Counted from the first letter of the stretch, positions 7,403 to 15,280 are shown. The stretch: 17,330 bases of DNA from Thomasclavelia spiroformis (GCA_018369555.1 JAGZCC010000047.1:1-17330); one strand, 5' to 3'. Program-made: numbers and translations. The notes: generated by a model from the sequence alone, not told the origin.

Positions 7403-10084
7403 ATGATAGTTTCAACGATTAAACAATTCGGGTTTAGACTGCGTGCTGATCCGGAGGAAATTCCGTTTCAGTATAGTGCAAATGTTCAAATGAAATTTGA
7501 AAAAGATGAAATTTACAGTGATTATACAGTTGTTGGATATTATATACCTCCAGGTGAGAGTGAAGCTAAACTTTTAAGTATAAATGATGAAGGCGTACTT
7601 ACTTTAGGACCTGACTGCTTTAAAAACAGAGGAACATTAAGTTTCTCTTTTAATTTAATAAACAGTCAAGAAGAAGTACATTTAGGTAGTATAGATTTTG
7701 AAGTTAGATATTCTTTTGGTGATGGTGATACTATATTACCTGAACCTGAAGAGGTATGGATTAGTTTAGTAACTCAAGTTGCTAAAGATGCAATAAAAGA
7801 AGATGTTGAGCTTGTCAAACAGAAAGCAAACGAGGCATTACAAAGTACATCTTTAGCAAATGACAAAGCAAACGAAGCACAAGAGTATGCTAATAATGCA
7901 AATCAATCTGCTAATAGTGCTAGTTTATCTGCATCATCTGCTTTAACTGCTAAAAATGATGCTATAGCTGCTTCAAATTCTGCAATACAAGCAAAACAAG
8001 ATGCTGAACAAAGTGCTAACAATGCTAAAAATAGCGCTGATGAAGCTTTAGAAAATGCAAATGCATCAAATAAAGCAATTGAAACTGTTAATCAAATAAA
8101 AACACAAATAGAAGATAAAGCAAATGAATTTGATACCAATTATCAAGAAAAGCTAAGTGCATTTAACGAAAATGCAACAGAAAAACAAAACACATTTAAT
8201 CAAAGTGTTACAAGTGCTAATGATTTATTTGATAAAAAAGTTGTTGATGCAAATAATGATTTAGATTCTAAATTACAACAAGCTAATACAACAATTGATG
8301 AAAAGGTAACAGAAGCAACTAATCAAGCAAATGAAGCTAAAAAGCAAGCACAGATTGCTACTGATGAGGTTGCTAAAGTTCCTAATTTAATCGAAGGTAA
8401 ACTAGATAAAAATTTAGGCTTAGAAAACAAAGATAAAGTTTTAGTTACCGATGAAGAAGGAAACGTAATCACTCAAAACAAAGAAGATTTTGAAGGTGGC
8501 GGAACTACTGATTATAATGGTTTGACAAATAAACCTAGTATTAATGGCATTGAGCTAAGTGGTAATAAAACATCTGGTGATTTAAAGATGTACACACAAG
8601 AAGAAGTAGATTATATGCTTGCTGATAAGATGGACAAACCCTACTATGATATTTCCATCACAGATGATACTACTATTGAAACTACTTTGGCTGGAAATTT
8701 CAAAATTGATTTGATTGAAGGAAATATTTATCAAGCTGAAGAAAGTGGAATTGTACCAACACCAGAAAGACCAATTCCTATTAGGTCTAAAAAGATAACG
8801 GTTGATGGTGAGATTGTTGAATTGAGAAGTTTGAAGGAAAGTAAAAATGTTTGGGATAATACAAATATAGCTAGTTATGATGGTGAAGCTATTGATTTAC
8901 AATATTGGGCTAAAGAAGTTACTAATTTAGAAACATCTTTTATAGAATTGAAACCAAATACAAGATATACAGTAAAAATGGATATAGAAATGGTTGAAGC
9001 TATTGTAGATGAAACATTAACACAATTTAGTCTTAGCAAAAAATTAATGTTATATCGTGCGACTACAAATGAATTTGGATTGCCAGCAGTGTATACCGCT
9101 TTAGGAGAATATAGTTCAATAATGTCAAATGGTGAAGTACAAAGTGTAAGTGCCACTATAACAACGCCAACAGATTTAAGAGGAGTTTCTATATTAGGGT
9201 ATACTGAAAGATGGCTTGATGATAGTAATAAAGCATATTTTGCTAACGTTAAATTTAAAAATATTATGTTAGTCGAAGGTGATTCAGCTCCAAGTTCGTA
9301 TGTAGCACCAACTGTTAGAGATTATAAGATTGTAGATCATGTGAATAAGACAGCTAAGATTGTAAGGAATGTTGGGGTTGTAAATTTAAATGACCTTAAA
9401 TGGAAGTATGGAAGTAGAGACTTAAATCATATTAGGTTATATTCACCCCCTCCAGCCCCTTTAAAATATGTTGAACAATACGGTTATTGTAATACTTTTG
9501 AGTGTAGTTATTCTAAATTTGATTATTCAAAAGAAGCTATATATTTAGGAAACCCTAGTGGGGGAACTACAATATCAGTCATGGTGAATTCAAACGTATT
9601 TAGCGGTCATGTACAAGATGAATTCGATAGATTATTTAAAGAGTATATCAATAATCCAAATGCAATAACATTATATCCTTTAGCCACCCCAACAGAAGAA
9701 CCAATCTCATATGTTGAAACAGATACTAGTGAAGTTGGATTAAGTTGGCAAGATTCAACTAGCCCAAGTCCTGATATTGAAAGTAAAATTTATGAAGTTG
9801 ATGAAATTAATGTTAGGTTGGCTGGGAAGAATTTTATTGATATAAATTACATTTCTAATATTGAAAATTGGACAAACTCTAATACTGATGGATATTATTA
9901 TATACCAATAGCAGTTCCTAAAAATGCACAATTAGTTATATCTAATGATGTGAAAGTACCTGCTGGAAGAGGATATTTTGCTAATTTTTCACCATATAAA
10001 GAAAAAAATGCTGAAAACTATTATTTTATATATCACAATGTTACTGGTTCAGCTCTTGGTAAATTTACAAGCATTACTAAATAA
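7403..10084 (+). CDS. Modular phage receptor-binding/baseplate protein, N-terminal part of an interrupted gene
   Basis: The reading frame gives 893 residues before a TAA at 10082-10084, but the same frame stays open to 10792. GAGGTGA at 7389-7395 sits seven bases before the ATG. Residues 1 to about 115 form a beta-rich domain that probably docks onto the tail tip. About 130-325 is an Ala/Asn/Gln-rich coiled coil that would trimerise. About 365-410 is the D-Y-N-G-L-T-N-K-P-S-I-N-G-I linker widespread in phage fibres. From about 415 come sugar-binding-like modules, the first ending in M-L-V-E-G-D-S-A-P-S-S-Y (about 625-636). The product would bind cell-wall or capsular carbohydrate. Because the stop falls inside the second module, the truncated protein probably lacks a folded tip. 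An ancestral protein of about 1,129 residues is inferred. Confidence 0.8.
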   Translation: MIVSTIKQFGFRLRADPEEIPFQYSANVQMKFEKDEIYSDYTVVGYYIPPGESEAKLLSINDEGVLTLGPDCFKNRGTLSFSFNLINSQEEVHLGSIDFEVRYSFGDGDTILPEPEEVWISLVTQVAKDAIKEDVELVKQKANEALQSTSLANDKANEAQEYANNANQSANSASLSASSALTAKNDAIAASNSAIQAKQDAEQSANNAKNSADEALENANASNKAIETVNQIKTQIEDKANEFDTNYQEKLSAFNENATEKQNTFNQSVTSANDLFDKKVVDANNDLDSKLQQANTTIDEKVTEATNQANEAKKQAQIATDEVAKVPNLIEGKLDKNLGLENKDKVLVTDEEGNVITQNKEDFEGGGTTDYNGLTNKPSINGIELSGNKTSGDLKMYTQEEVDYMLADKMDKPYYDISITDDTTIETTLAGNFKIDLIEGNIYQAEESGIVPTPERPIPIRSKKITVDGEIVELRSLKESKNVWDNTNIASYDGEAIDLQYWAKEVTNLETSFIELKPNTRYTVKMDIEMVEAIVDETLTQFSLSKKLMLYRATTNEFGLPAVYTALGEYSSIMSNGEVQSVSATITTPTDLRGVSILGYTERWLDDSNKAYFANVKFKNIMLVEGDSAPSSYVAPTVRDYKIVDHVNKTAKIVRNVGVVNLNDLKWKYGSRDLNHIRLYSPPPAPLKYVEQYGYCNTFECSYSKFDYSKEAIYLGNPSGGTTISVMVNSNVFSGHVQDEFDRLFKEYINNPNAITLYPLATPTEEPISYVETDTSEVGLSWQDSTSPSPDIESKIYEVDEINVRLAGKNFIDINYISNIENWTNSNTDGYYYIPIAVPKNAQLVISNDVKVPAGRGYFANFSPYKEKNAENYYFIYHNVTGSALGKFTSITK

Positions 10085-10792
10085 AATGTAGTTTATTTAA
10101 GATTAAATTCGATAAATGTTAATTTACCATCATTTGTTGAAGATTTTAAAAAGATGCAATTGGAGATAGGTTCGGTTGCTACACCATACGAACCATATCA
10201 AGAAATTTCAATCCAACATACTCTATCTAAGCCACTTAGAGCAACTAAAGATGGAAGTGTTAGAGATGCGATTGACATTGTAAATATGCAAACCACATAT
10301 AATATTACTGATTTTACAGTTGATGGTAATACTACAATAACATTGGGTACAGATAAAGAAAAAACTAGAGTTATACAAATAAATAACCAGCCATTTCTAA
10401 ACCCTACTAACAATTTGAAAATGTATTGTGATAAACTATTAAATGATAGTGGTAAAGATGAAGAACTATTTACGGTTAGTACAGCTTTATTCATTGCTAT
10501 AAATAAAAATAGGGTAGAAGCAAACGACATAAATGCGTTTAAAAAATGGTTTGGTGAAAATCCATTGTATTTTATAGGAATTTCAAAAACACCAACGACA
10601 GAACCGTTAGAGGATGAACTTGTTGAAAAACTAAAAACACTTAAAACTTTTAGCCCAGTTACTCATGTGTTTGTAGAGGGTGTCGCTAAACCAAAACTAA
10701 ATGCTCGTTATCCAAAAGATATAGCAGCGGCACAAGCACAGTTAGAAGCTAAAGTCATAACATTACAAGAGGCGGTGATTAAGAATGTATAG
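10085..10792 (+). pseudogene. C-terminal part of the receptor-binding protein, separated by an in-frame TAA
   Basis: This part continues in exactly the frame of the gene ending at 10084, with no intervening frameshift. Directly after the TAA the frame reads N-V-V-Y-L-R-L-N, a typical beta strand of a jelly-roll module. It is followed by M-Q-L-E-I-G-S-V-A-T-P-Y-E-P-Y, the common closing motif of these tail carbohydrate-binding modules. The next possible start, ATG 10154, has no Shine-Dalgarno and would begin in the middle of that domain, so separate expression is unlikely. The final part (about 200 residues) resembles the region that follows the first module in the preceding piece, suggesting a duplicated two-domain unit. 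The end overlaps the next gene by eight bases. A nonsense mutation is the simplest reading; stop readthrough or a sequencing error are alternatives. Confidence 0.7.
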
Positions 10793-11216
10793 TGTTATTA
10801 AAGATGTATTAACAAAAGGCGACTTTGAATTAGTTGATATGTTAAACAAAATAAATAAATTGTGGGTAGAAAACAGTTTAACCGAAGAAGAACGAGACGA
10901 ATTGAGTGATTTAGCGAGACAAAACGCAATCCCCGATAATTCGTATGCTGAAAATACCGAGCAAATTAATCTTATTTGGAAAGAAATTGAAATCGTTAAG
11001 AGTAGGTTAAACACTTTAGGAAATGATAGCGGAACAGTTGAACCGCCTACCGAAGAAGAATACCCCGAATATAAACAGCCAACGGGGGCGCATGATGCTT
11101 ATAATGTTGGAGATAAAATTACATTCGAGGGAAAAAAATATGAATGTCTTATAAACGGATGCGTATGGAATACGCATGATTATCCGCAAGGATGGAAATT
11201 AGTTGAAGAAGAATAA
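10785..11216 (+). CDS. Small tail-associated protein with C-terminal CBM5/12-like carbohydrate-binding module
   Basis: The protein has 143 residues. The ATG overlaps the end of the preceding frame by eight bases and is preceded by a GAGGCGG-type ribosome site. Residues 1-85 are helical and charged. A Pro/Glu linker (P-P-T-E-E-E) follows, and about 98-143 forms a compact aromatic module with A-Y-N-V-G-D-K-I-T-F-E-G-K-K-Y-E-C, V-W-N-T-H-D-Y-P and G-W-K-L-V. Spacing and the Trp/Tyr residues fit the chitin-binding-like CBM5/12 fold found at the ends of Gram-positive tail fibres and lysins. It is the last gene before a terminator, so it probably completes the adsorption apparatus by adding glycan affinity. 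The target sugar cannot be read from the sequence. Confidence 0.7.
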   Translation: MYSVIKDVLTKGDFELVDMLNKINKLWVENSLTEEERDELSDLARQNAIPDNSYAENTEQINLIWKEIEIVKSRLNTLGNDSGTVEPPTEEEYPEYKQPTGAHDAYNVGDKITFEGKKYECLINGCVWNTHDYPQGWKLVEEE

Positions 11217-11229
11217 AATCGTTAAAAAG

Positions 11230-11252
11230 CACTCTAATTAAGAGTGTTTTTT
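11230..11252 (+). terminator. Rho-independent terminator after the tail module
   Basis: CACTCT (11230-11235) pairs with AGAGTG (11241-11246) around an AATTA loop, followed by six T residues. It lies 14 bases after the stop of the CBM-containing gene and before the holin. Some late transcripts must pass it, or the lysis genes have their own input; no clear promoter is seen in the short gap. Confidence 0.8.
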
Positions 11253-11286
11253 ATATATTAAAAAACAGAAAGTGAGGAAATTTATA

Positions 11287-11508
11287 ATGAAAGTAAAAAA
11301 ATATGATTTAAAACAATGGGCTAGAGCAGCAGGTATTAGAGCTGTCAAAACGGTTGCACAAACTGCAGTCGCAACAATCGGTACAGCTACAGTAATGCAG
11401 GATGTAAGTTGGGTAATGATTGTTAGTGCTTCTTGCTTAGCAGGGATTGTTTCAATTTTAACATCTGTTGCTGGATTACCAGAATTAGATGCAACAGTAG
11501 AGGAATAA
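11287..11508 (+). CDS. r1t-type phage holin
   Basis: The protein has 73 residues. ATG 11287 is preferred over the in-frame GTG at 11272, because that GTG lies inside the Shine-Dalgarno (GTGAGGA) serving the ATG. A positively charged N-terminus (K-V-K-K-Y-D-L-K-Q-W) is followed by two hydrophobic helices at about 18-36 and 42-62 and a short acidic tail. The stretch K-T-V-A-Q-T-A-V-A-T-I-G-T-A and the S-A-S-C-L-A-G-I-V-S-I-L-T-S-V-A-G-L-P segment match the Phage_r1t_holin family. It would oligomerise in the cytoplasmic membrane and open pores that let the endolysin reach the wall. It begins the lysis cassette and is followed after three bases by a second membrane protein. Confidence 0.88.
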   Translation: MKVKKYDLKQWARAAGIRAVKTVAQTAVATIGTATVMQDVSWVMIVSASCLAGIVSILTSVAGLPELDATVEE

Positions 11509-11511
11509 CCA

Positions 11512-11802
11512 GTGAATCCAGAAACACAAGTTTCAGTTGCTTTTTTAATAAGTGTATCAAGTTTTATTTTTGCTGCAATTAATTTCTATACAAGCAGAAA
11601 GAAAAATATTCAAGATGAAAGCAAAGAGATGATAAAGATAAATCTTAAGCTTGATACAATATGTGCAACAACAAACGAAACGAAGAATGATATAAAAAAT
11701 ATAAATGATCAGATTAAACAGTTAACTGAACAACAAATAGTACAAAGCTATCAAATCAAAGAAATCTGGAAACATATAAATAAACTGGAGGAGGAAAAGT
11801 AA
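11512..11802 (+). CDS. Single-TM, coiled-coil lysis-cassette membrane protein
   Basis: The protein has 96 residues from GTG 11512, with GAGG about ten bases upstream inside the end of the holin gene. It starts N-P-E-T-Q-V-S-V-A, has one membrane helix at about 7-26, a basic stop-transfer patch (S-R-K-K) and then an uninterrupted charged coiled coil to the C-terminus. Proteins of this shape and N-terminal sequence recur beside holins in Firmicutes prophages. Its role may be antiholin or holin partner, but that rests on position alone. It is not XhlA-like in order, since XhlA has the helix at the C-terminal end. Confidence 0.6.
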   Translation: MNPETQVSVAFLISVSSFIFAAINFYTSRKKNIQDESKEMIKINLKLDTICATTNETKNDIKNINDQIKQLTEQQIVQSYQIKEIWKHINKLEEEK

Positions 11803-11803
11803 T

Positions 11804-12067
11804 ATGAACAGTAAAGAGTTTATTGAATTATGTATTAAATCAGTGGTTGATTATTTTAATGAACATGTTGATAAAACAGACAATAAACACATCACAAAAG
11901 AAGATGTATTTGTTGTGTGGTCATGTAAAGCACTTCAAAACAACAAAGCATTGCTAAGTACAATCGTTTCAGACGGAATGTATTATGAGCTAACATATAA
12001 CGGTGATAAAAATGAGTTGTATTTAGATGCTTATAAAAAATGGGAAAATCAATTAATTACTTTATAG
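11804..12067 (+). CDS. DUF6275-like small phage protein
   Basis: The protein has 87 residues behind a very strong ribosome site (GGAGGAGG) that overlaps the end of the preceding gene. The sequence is soluble and mixed alpha/beta, with V-D-K-T-D-N, E-D-V-F-V-V-W-S-C-K-A-L-Q-N-N-K-A-L and Y-Y-E-L-T-Y-N-G-D-K motifs that match the DUF6275 family of phage proteins usually found near the lysis genes. The function of that family is not known to me. There is no signal peptide or membrane helix. The strong Shine-Dalgarno suggests it is made in quantity late in infection. Confidence 0.65.
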   Translation: MNSKEFIELCIKSVVDYFNEHVDKTDNKHITKEDVFVVWSCKALQNNKALLSTIVSDGMYYELTYNGDKNELYLDAYKKWENQLITL

Positions 12068-12077
12068 GAGGATATAT

Positions 12078-12293
12078 ATGCAATTTAAAGAAGCTTACGA
12101 GGCCATGAAGCAAGGCAAAAAAGTTAAATACCCTAATTGGGGTGGTTATTGGTATTGGGATCACATCAAAGGTACTGTTATGATGCACACATTTGATGGT
12201 CATGATATTGATTTATTTGATTCACAAAGAAAAGAATACACACTTAACTTTCTAGCTGGTGATGATTTTGAAATTGTAGAGGAGACAAAATAA
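12078..12293 (+). CDS. DUF2829/Tad2-like protein (candidate Thoeris anti-defence)
   Basis: The protein has 71 residues with GGAGG seven to eight bases before the ATG. The opening F-K-E-A-Y-E-A-M-K-Q-G-K-K-V-K followed by N-W-G-G-Y-W-Y-W, and the closing F-L-A-G-D-D-F-E-I-V, fit the DUF2829 pattern (F-x-E-A-x4-K-x-G-K-K-V ... D-x-x-I-V). DUF2829 is the domain of Tad2 from Bacillus phage SPO1, which captures the cyclic ADP-ribose-type signal made by Thoeris TIR proteins and so blocks that defence. Whether this short homologue keeps the ligand pocket cannot be judged by eye. The next gene belongs to a nucleoside-glycosidic-bond family, so a small nucleotide-related accessory block is plausible. 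Family assignment is moderately sure; activity is inferred. Confidence 0.6.
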   Translation: MQFKEAYEAMKQGKKVKYPNWGGYWYWDHIKGTVMMHTFDGHDIDLFDSQRKEYTLNFLAGDDFEIVEETK

Positions 12294-12295
12294 AT

Positions 12296-12598
12296 ATGAA
12301 AAAATTATTTATTTCTCAACCAATGAGAGGGAAAACAGATGAAGAAATTCTAAAAGAAAGAGAACAGGCGGTTAAGGAAGCTGAAGCTGTATTAAAAGAA
12401 CCAGTTGAAGTTATTGATTCATTTTTTCAAAGCGCTCCAGCAGATGCCAAGCCATTATGGTTCTTGGGTAAATCGCTAGAATTATTGGCAGGGGCTGATA
12501 TTGCTTATTTTGCATCAGGTTGGCAAGAAGCAAGAGGATGCAAGATTGAACATGATGCATGTGTATCTTACGGGATTAAAGTTATTGTAACTAAGTAA
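12296..12598 (+). CDS. DUF4406 nucleoside 2-deoxyribosyltransferase-like protein
   Basis: The protein has 100 residues with an AGAGGAGA ribosome site and a two-base gap from the preceding stop. It begins M-K-K-L-F-I-S-Q-P-M-R-G-K-T-D-E-E-I, the signature start of DUF4406, and has F-F-Q-S-A-P, P-L-W-F-L-G-K-S-L-E-L-L, A-D-I-A-Y-F-A and G-C-K-I-E-H-D-A. These match the Rossmann-like nucleoside 2-deoxyribosyltransferase superfamily, in which the glutamate near the C-terminus (in I-E-H-D) commonly acts at the active site. Phage members are common, but their substrates are mostly untested. It could act on nucleosides or nucleotide signals; its place beside a Tad2-like gene makes an anti-defence role worth considering but does not prove it. 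Confidence 0.75.
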   Translation: MKKLFISQPMRGKTDEEILKEREQAVKEAEAVLKEPVEVIDSFFQSAPADAKPLWFLGKSLELLAGADIAYFASGWQEARGCKIEHDACVSYGIKVIVTK

Positions 12599-12614
12599 TG
12601 GAGGTATAGATAAT

Positions 12615-13712
12615 ATGAGTAATGTAGATAAAATTTTAAATGTAGCACGTGCTTGTATTGGTTGTAAAGAAAGTAACGGAAGTCATAAGCAAATTATAGA
12701 TGTGTATAATGCTTACACACCTTTAGCTAGAAATTATAAAGTAAAATACAACGATAGCTGGTGCATGACTTTTATATCTGCTTGTTTCATTAAAGCCGGA
12801 TTAGCTGCTTTATGTCCGCTAGAATGTAGTTGTGGTAATGCAATTACCAAAGCAAAAGAAATGAGCATCTGGCAAGAAAATGATGATATTACACCTAACG
12901 TTGGTGACTTGATCATGTACGACTGGGATAAAAAAGATGGATGGCCAGAACATGTAGGAATTGTTGAAAGTGTTACAAATAATCAAATTACAGTTATCGA
13001 AGGTAATAAAAGTAATGCTGTAGGTCGTAGAGTTATTAATGTAGGAAATGCAAATATTAGGGGTTATATCCAACCTAATTATGATGGAAGTATTTCAAAT
13101 AATCAGCCATCAAAGCCAATAAGCAATGAAAAAATTGTAAATTATAAAGTTAAGGTAAATACTAAAAGTGGTGTTAATTGTCGTAAAAAACCAAGTGTTA
13201 GCAGTGCTAAAATTACTGCATATACTAATGAAACTATATTACATGTTACAAAAGAGCAAAATGGTTGGTTATATGTAAATGATACAGGCTGGGTAAGTGA
13301 GCAATATTGTGTTAAAGTAACTGGTTCTTCTTCATCTAGTAGCAATGAATCATGGAAAGGTGATACACGTTATTATTTAAATAATAGTGCAGTAGGTGAA
13401 TGGCAAGCTGCAATGAATAAAGGTTTCGATACAAATGAACTTGAAGTTGATGATAAGTTTGGCGCAGGTAGTCAGGCTTTTGCTAAAACTCATTTGTTAT
13501 GGAGTGGTCAAACTCATAACTGCCCAACGGCAATCAAGTGGTTGCAAGAAAGATTGCGTTACTATGGTTTTACAAAATTAGAAGTAAATGGCGAATGGAG
13601 CGACTACTTAACAACTTGTGTTAAGACATTCCAAAATAATAGAGGTCTTGAAGCGGATGGAAAAGTTGGATTAATCACTACATATTGGCTATTGGAAGGA
13701 ACGTTCAAATAA
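12615..13712 (+). CDS. Endolysin: CHAP peptidase/amidase + SH3-like + peptidoglycan-binding domain
   Basis: The lysin has 365 residues with GGAGG upstream of the ATG. Residues 1 to about 155 form a CHAP domain with the catalytic triad visible as C50 (in S-W-C-M-T-F), H113 (in P-E-H-V-G-I-V) and E129 (in V-I-E-G-N-K). It would cut peptide or amide bonds in peptidoglycan. After a Ser/Asn/Pro linker, about 178-235 is an SH3-like cell-wall domain (V-N-C-R-K-K-P-S, W-V-S-E-Q-Y). About 300-362 is a PG_binding_1-type domain (A-I-K-W-L-Q-E-R-L, V-K-T-F-Q, G-K-V-G). There is no signal peptide, so export depends on the holin. Its TAA shares one base with the start of the next gene. Confidence 0.92.
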   Translation: MSNVDKILNVARACIGCKESNGSHKQIIDVYNAYTPLARNYKVKYNDSWCMTFISACFIKAGLAALCPLECSCGNAITKAKEMSIWQENDDITPNVGDLIMYDWDKKDGWPEHVGIVESVTNNQITVIEGNKSNAVGRRVINVGNANIRGYIQPNYDGSISNNQPSKPISNEKIVNYKVKVNTKSGVNCRKKPSVSSAKITAYTNETILHVTKEQNGWLYVNDTGWVSEQYCVKVTGSSSSSSNESWKGDTRYYLNNSAVGEWQAAMNKGFDTNELEVDDKFGAGSQAFAKTHLLWSGQTHNCPTAIKWLQERLRYYGFTKLEVNGEWSDYLTTCVKTFQNNRGLEADGKVGLITTYWLLEGTFK

Positions 13713-13990
13713 TGATGCTAAAAGCAAAACGGTTAATTGTTTCTGTTGTATCTCTATCCTTATTAATTAATATATTATCATTTGTCTACATTGCACAGAT
13801 AAAAAATAATCAAGAAGCTCTTAATAAGTCTTATCAGAGTCAAATTGTAGAATTAGAAGAAAAGAATGAAAGATTGAAAGAAAATAATGATACATTACTT
13901 GATGATAATATTTTTTTCAAAGAACAGTATCAAAAATATTTTGAGCTAAGTGAAGAATTGCAAAATCAAATAGGAGTTTATTCAAATTAA
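13712..13990 (+). CDS. Spanin-shaped small membrane protein (N-terminal TM plus coiled coil)
   Basis: The protein has 92 residues from the ATG at 13712, which overlaps the endolysin stop as TAATG; GGAAGGA lies at 13694-13700. A few basic residues (K-A-K-R) precede one hydrophobic helix at about 8-28, followed by a long Glu/Lys/Asn coiled coil to the end. This is the shape of an inner-membrane spanin such as lambda Rz and also of phage-encoded division or exclusion factors. Gram-positive hosts have no outer membrane, so a true spanin role is not expected. I do not recognise the family. It ends right at the terminator, closing the lysis cassette. Confidence 0.6.
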   Translation: MMLKAKRLIVSVVSLSLLINILSFVYIAQIKNNQEALNKSYQSQIVELEEKNERLKENNDTLLDDNIFFKEQYQKYFELSEELQNQIGVYSN

Positions 13991-14025
13991 AAAAAGGACC
14001 TAGGGCGTAATGCTCTAGGTTTTTT
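13991..14025. terminator. Bidirectional terminator between lysis cassette and KAP gene
   Basis: ACCTAGGGC (13998-14006) pairs with GCTCTAGGT (14012-14020) around GTAAT, with one G-T pair. A run of A lies on the left and a run of T on the right. It therefore works for the + lysis operon and for the - strand KAP gene, whose stop codon (14024-14026) lies in the T run. Confidence 0.85.
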
Positions 14026-15280
14026 ATATTTCATATTTAATTAATGATTTAATTCGATTAGCTTGATTTGAATTAAGATAACTTAATTTATTTAAAACGA
14101 ATATTTCCGAATATAAATTGAATATGTACTCTATCACATTTGAATTTTGTTTCATTGTATAATGTGCAAGAATATCTAATATAGAAGAGTTTAAAAAATA
14201 ATTTTCAAAATCCTGTTTTGTAAATTTTCCAGCCATACATTTGCTATATTCGCTAATATTTTTGATTTTTAATGCAGTAACAAAGATTAAAAATAAATTA
14301 AAAGAAATTGTTGTGTGATTATTAGGATAGTTGGTTGATAATGGTGTTCGTATTCTATTAAGTGTCACAATAAATTTATTTATTTCTCTTGTAGACATAT
14401 CTAGTGCTTCAATGCAAAATTTTATTATATTTGTACTTATTTTATTATCGTCCAAATCAATACCTAGTTCGTAGCAAATATAATCATTTATATTTTGATT
14501 ATCTAATGTAATAATTCTATCAAAAAATCGCTGTAGATATAAATCGCTGTCATAATAATTACCGTAAAATTTTTTTATTGTATGACTTAATTGAATTAAA
14601 TCAGTAGAAATAATAAAAATTAATTTATCATTATTATAAAAATGTTTTATAGATTCTAACATGTTTACAGCATAATCTGGTCTACATCTGTCAAGCTCAT
14701 CTAATATAATAATTAATTTTTTTAATCCGTTGATTTTTAAATACTCATCTATAGTCTTGTTGAATTCTTCTTTAATTTTATTACTTGAAAATATTTCATC
14801 AAAAACAGAAGAATTATCAACTTTAAATTCATTAATGCCTAATGATCCTCTTGATAAAATCCTTACTAACAAATTTGCAGCATTCATCTTTAGATTATCT
14901 ATTTTATTTATAAATTCAGCAGGTGCCCATGTTTCATCTTGTAATATATTATATAACAATGATAATGTTGGTAAATTAATACTATCATTTTCCCAAGAAT
15001 TAAAATAATAGCATCCGATATCTTTTGCTACACTAATTTCTAATAAATCAAGTTTTGTATCTAAATTAGATAAATCTTGAGAATTGTTTATTAGATATTT
15101 TAATTCATGTACAAATACAGTTTTCCCTGTTCCCCACGGTGCATTTATGCAAATAGATTTTATATCATTAGAATTGTATGATAATTTTTTAATAATTTTT
15201 TTTAATAATTTAATTCTTTGAAAATAATTTTTATTTATTGTTTTAATAATATTTTCATCGGAATAGTCAAACTCTTTCAT
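14024..15280 (-). CDS. KAP-family P-loop NTPase (candidate prophage defence/exclusion gene)
   Basis: The protein has 418 residues. The ATG complementing 15278-15280 is chosen because GGAGGGAG sits six bases upstream; an earlier TTG lies before that site. Walker A is N-A-P-W-G-T-G-K-T (about 46-54), with alanine where most KAP NTPases have the first glycine. Y-Y-F-N-S-W-E-N-D (about 91-99) corresponds to the KAP F-N-x-W segment. Walker B is L-I-I-I-L-D-E-L-D-R-C (about 189-199). Y-L-Q-R-F-F-D-R-I-I (about 248-257) is also KAP-like. No membrane helices interrupt the domain, unlike many KAP proteins. The gene is unusually AT-rich and monocistronic with its own promoter. KAP members include PifA of plasmid F, which excludes phage T7. 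A defence role is inferred from position and family; its partner and trigger are unknown. Confidence 0.85.
   Translation of the reverse strand: MKEFDYSDENIIKTINKNYFQRIKLLKKIIKKLSYNSNDIKSICINAPWGTGKTVFVHELKYLINNSQDLSNLDTKLDLLEISVAKDIGCYYFNSWENDSINLPTLSLLYNILQDETWAPAEFINKIDNLKMNAANLLVRILSRGSLGINEFKVDNSSVFDEIFSSNKIKEEFNKTIDEYLKINGLKKLIIILDELDRCRPDYAVNMLESIKHFYNNDKLIFIISTDLIQLSHTIKKFYGNYYDSDLYLQRFFDRIITLDNQNINDYICYELGIDLDDNKISTNIIKFCIEALDMSTREINKFIVTLNRIRTPLSTNYPNNHTTISFNLFLIFVTALKIKNISEYSKCMAGKFTKQDFENYFLNSSILDILAHYTMKQNSNVIEYIFNLYSEIFVLNKLSYLNSNQANRIKSLIKYEI

Noticed and set aside
7850..8370. Repeated Ala/Asn/Gln-rich coding stretch considered as a diversity-generating or CRISPR-like repeat
   Set aside because: It is a coiled-coil heptad region in a fibre protein. 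The repeats are imprecise at DNA level, and no reverse transcriptase, template repeat or cas gene is present.
11272..11286. GTG 11272 as holin start
   Set aside because: The GTG is part of the Shine-Dalgarno for ATG 11287, which gives the normal r1t holin N-terminus.
12734..13345. - strand frames inside the endolysin gene
   Set aside because: The + strand has a full CHAP triad and binding domains; the opposite frames lack starts with ribosome sites and protein-like motifs.
14730..15008. + strand frame of 92 codons inside the KAP gene
   Set aside because: It is opposite conserved KAP coding sequence, with no Shine-Dalgarno and no recognisable motif.
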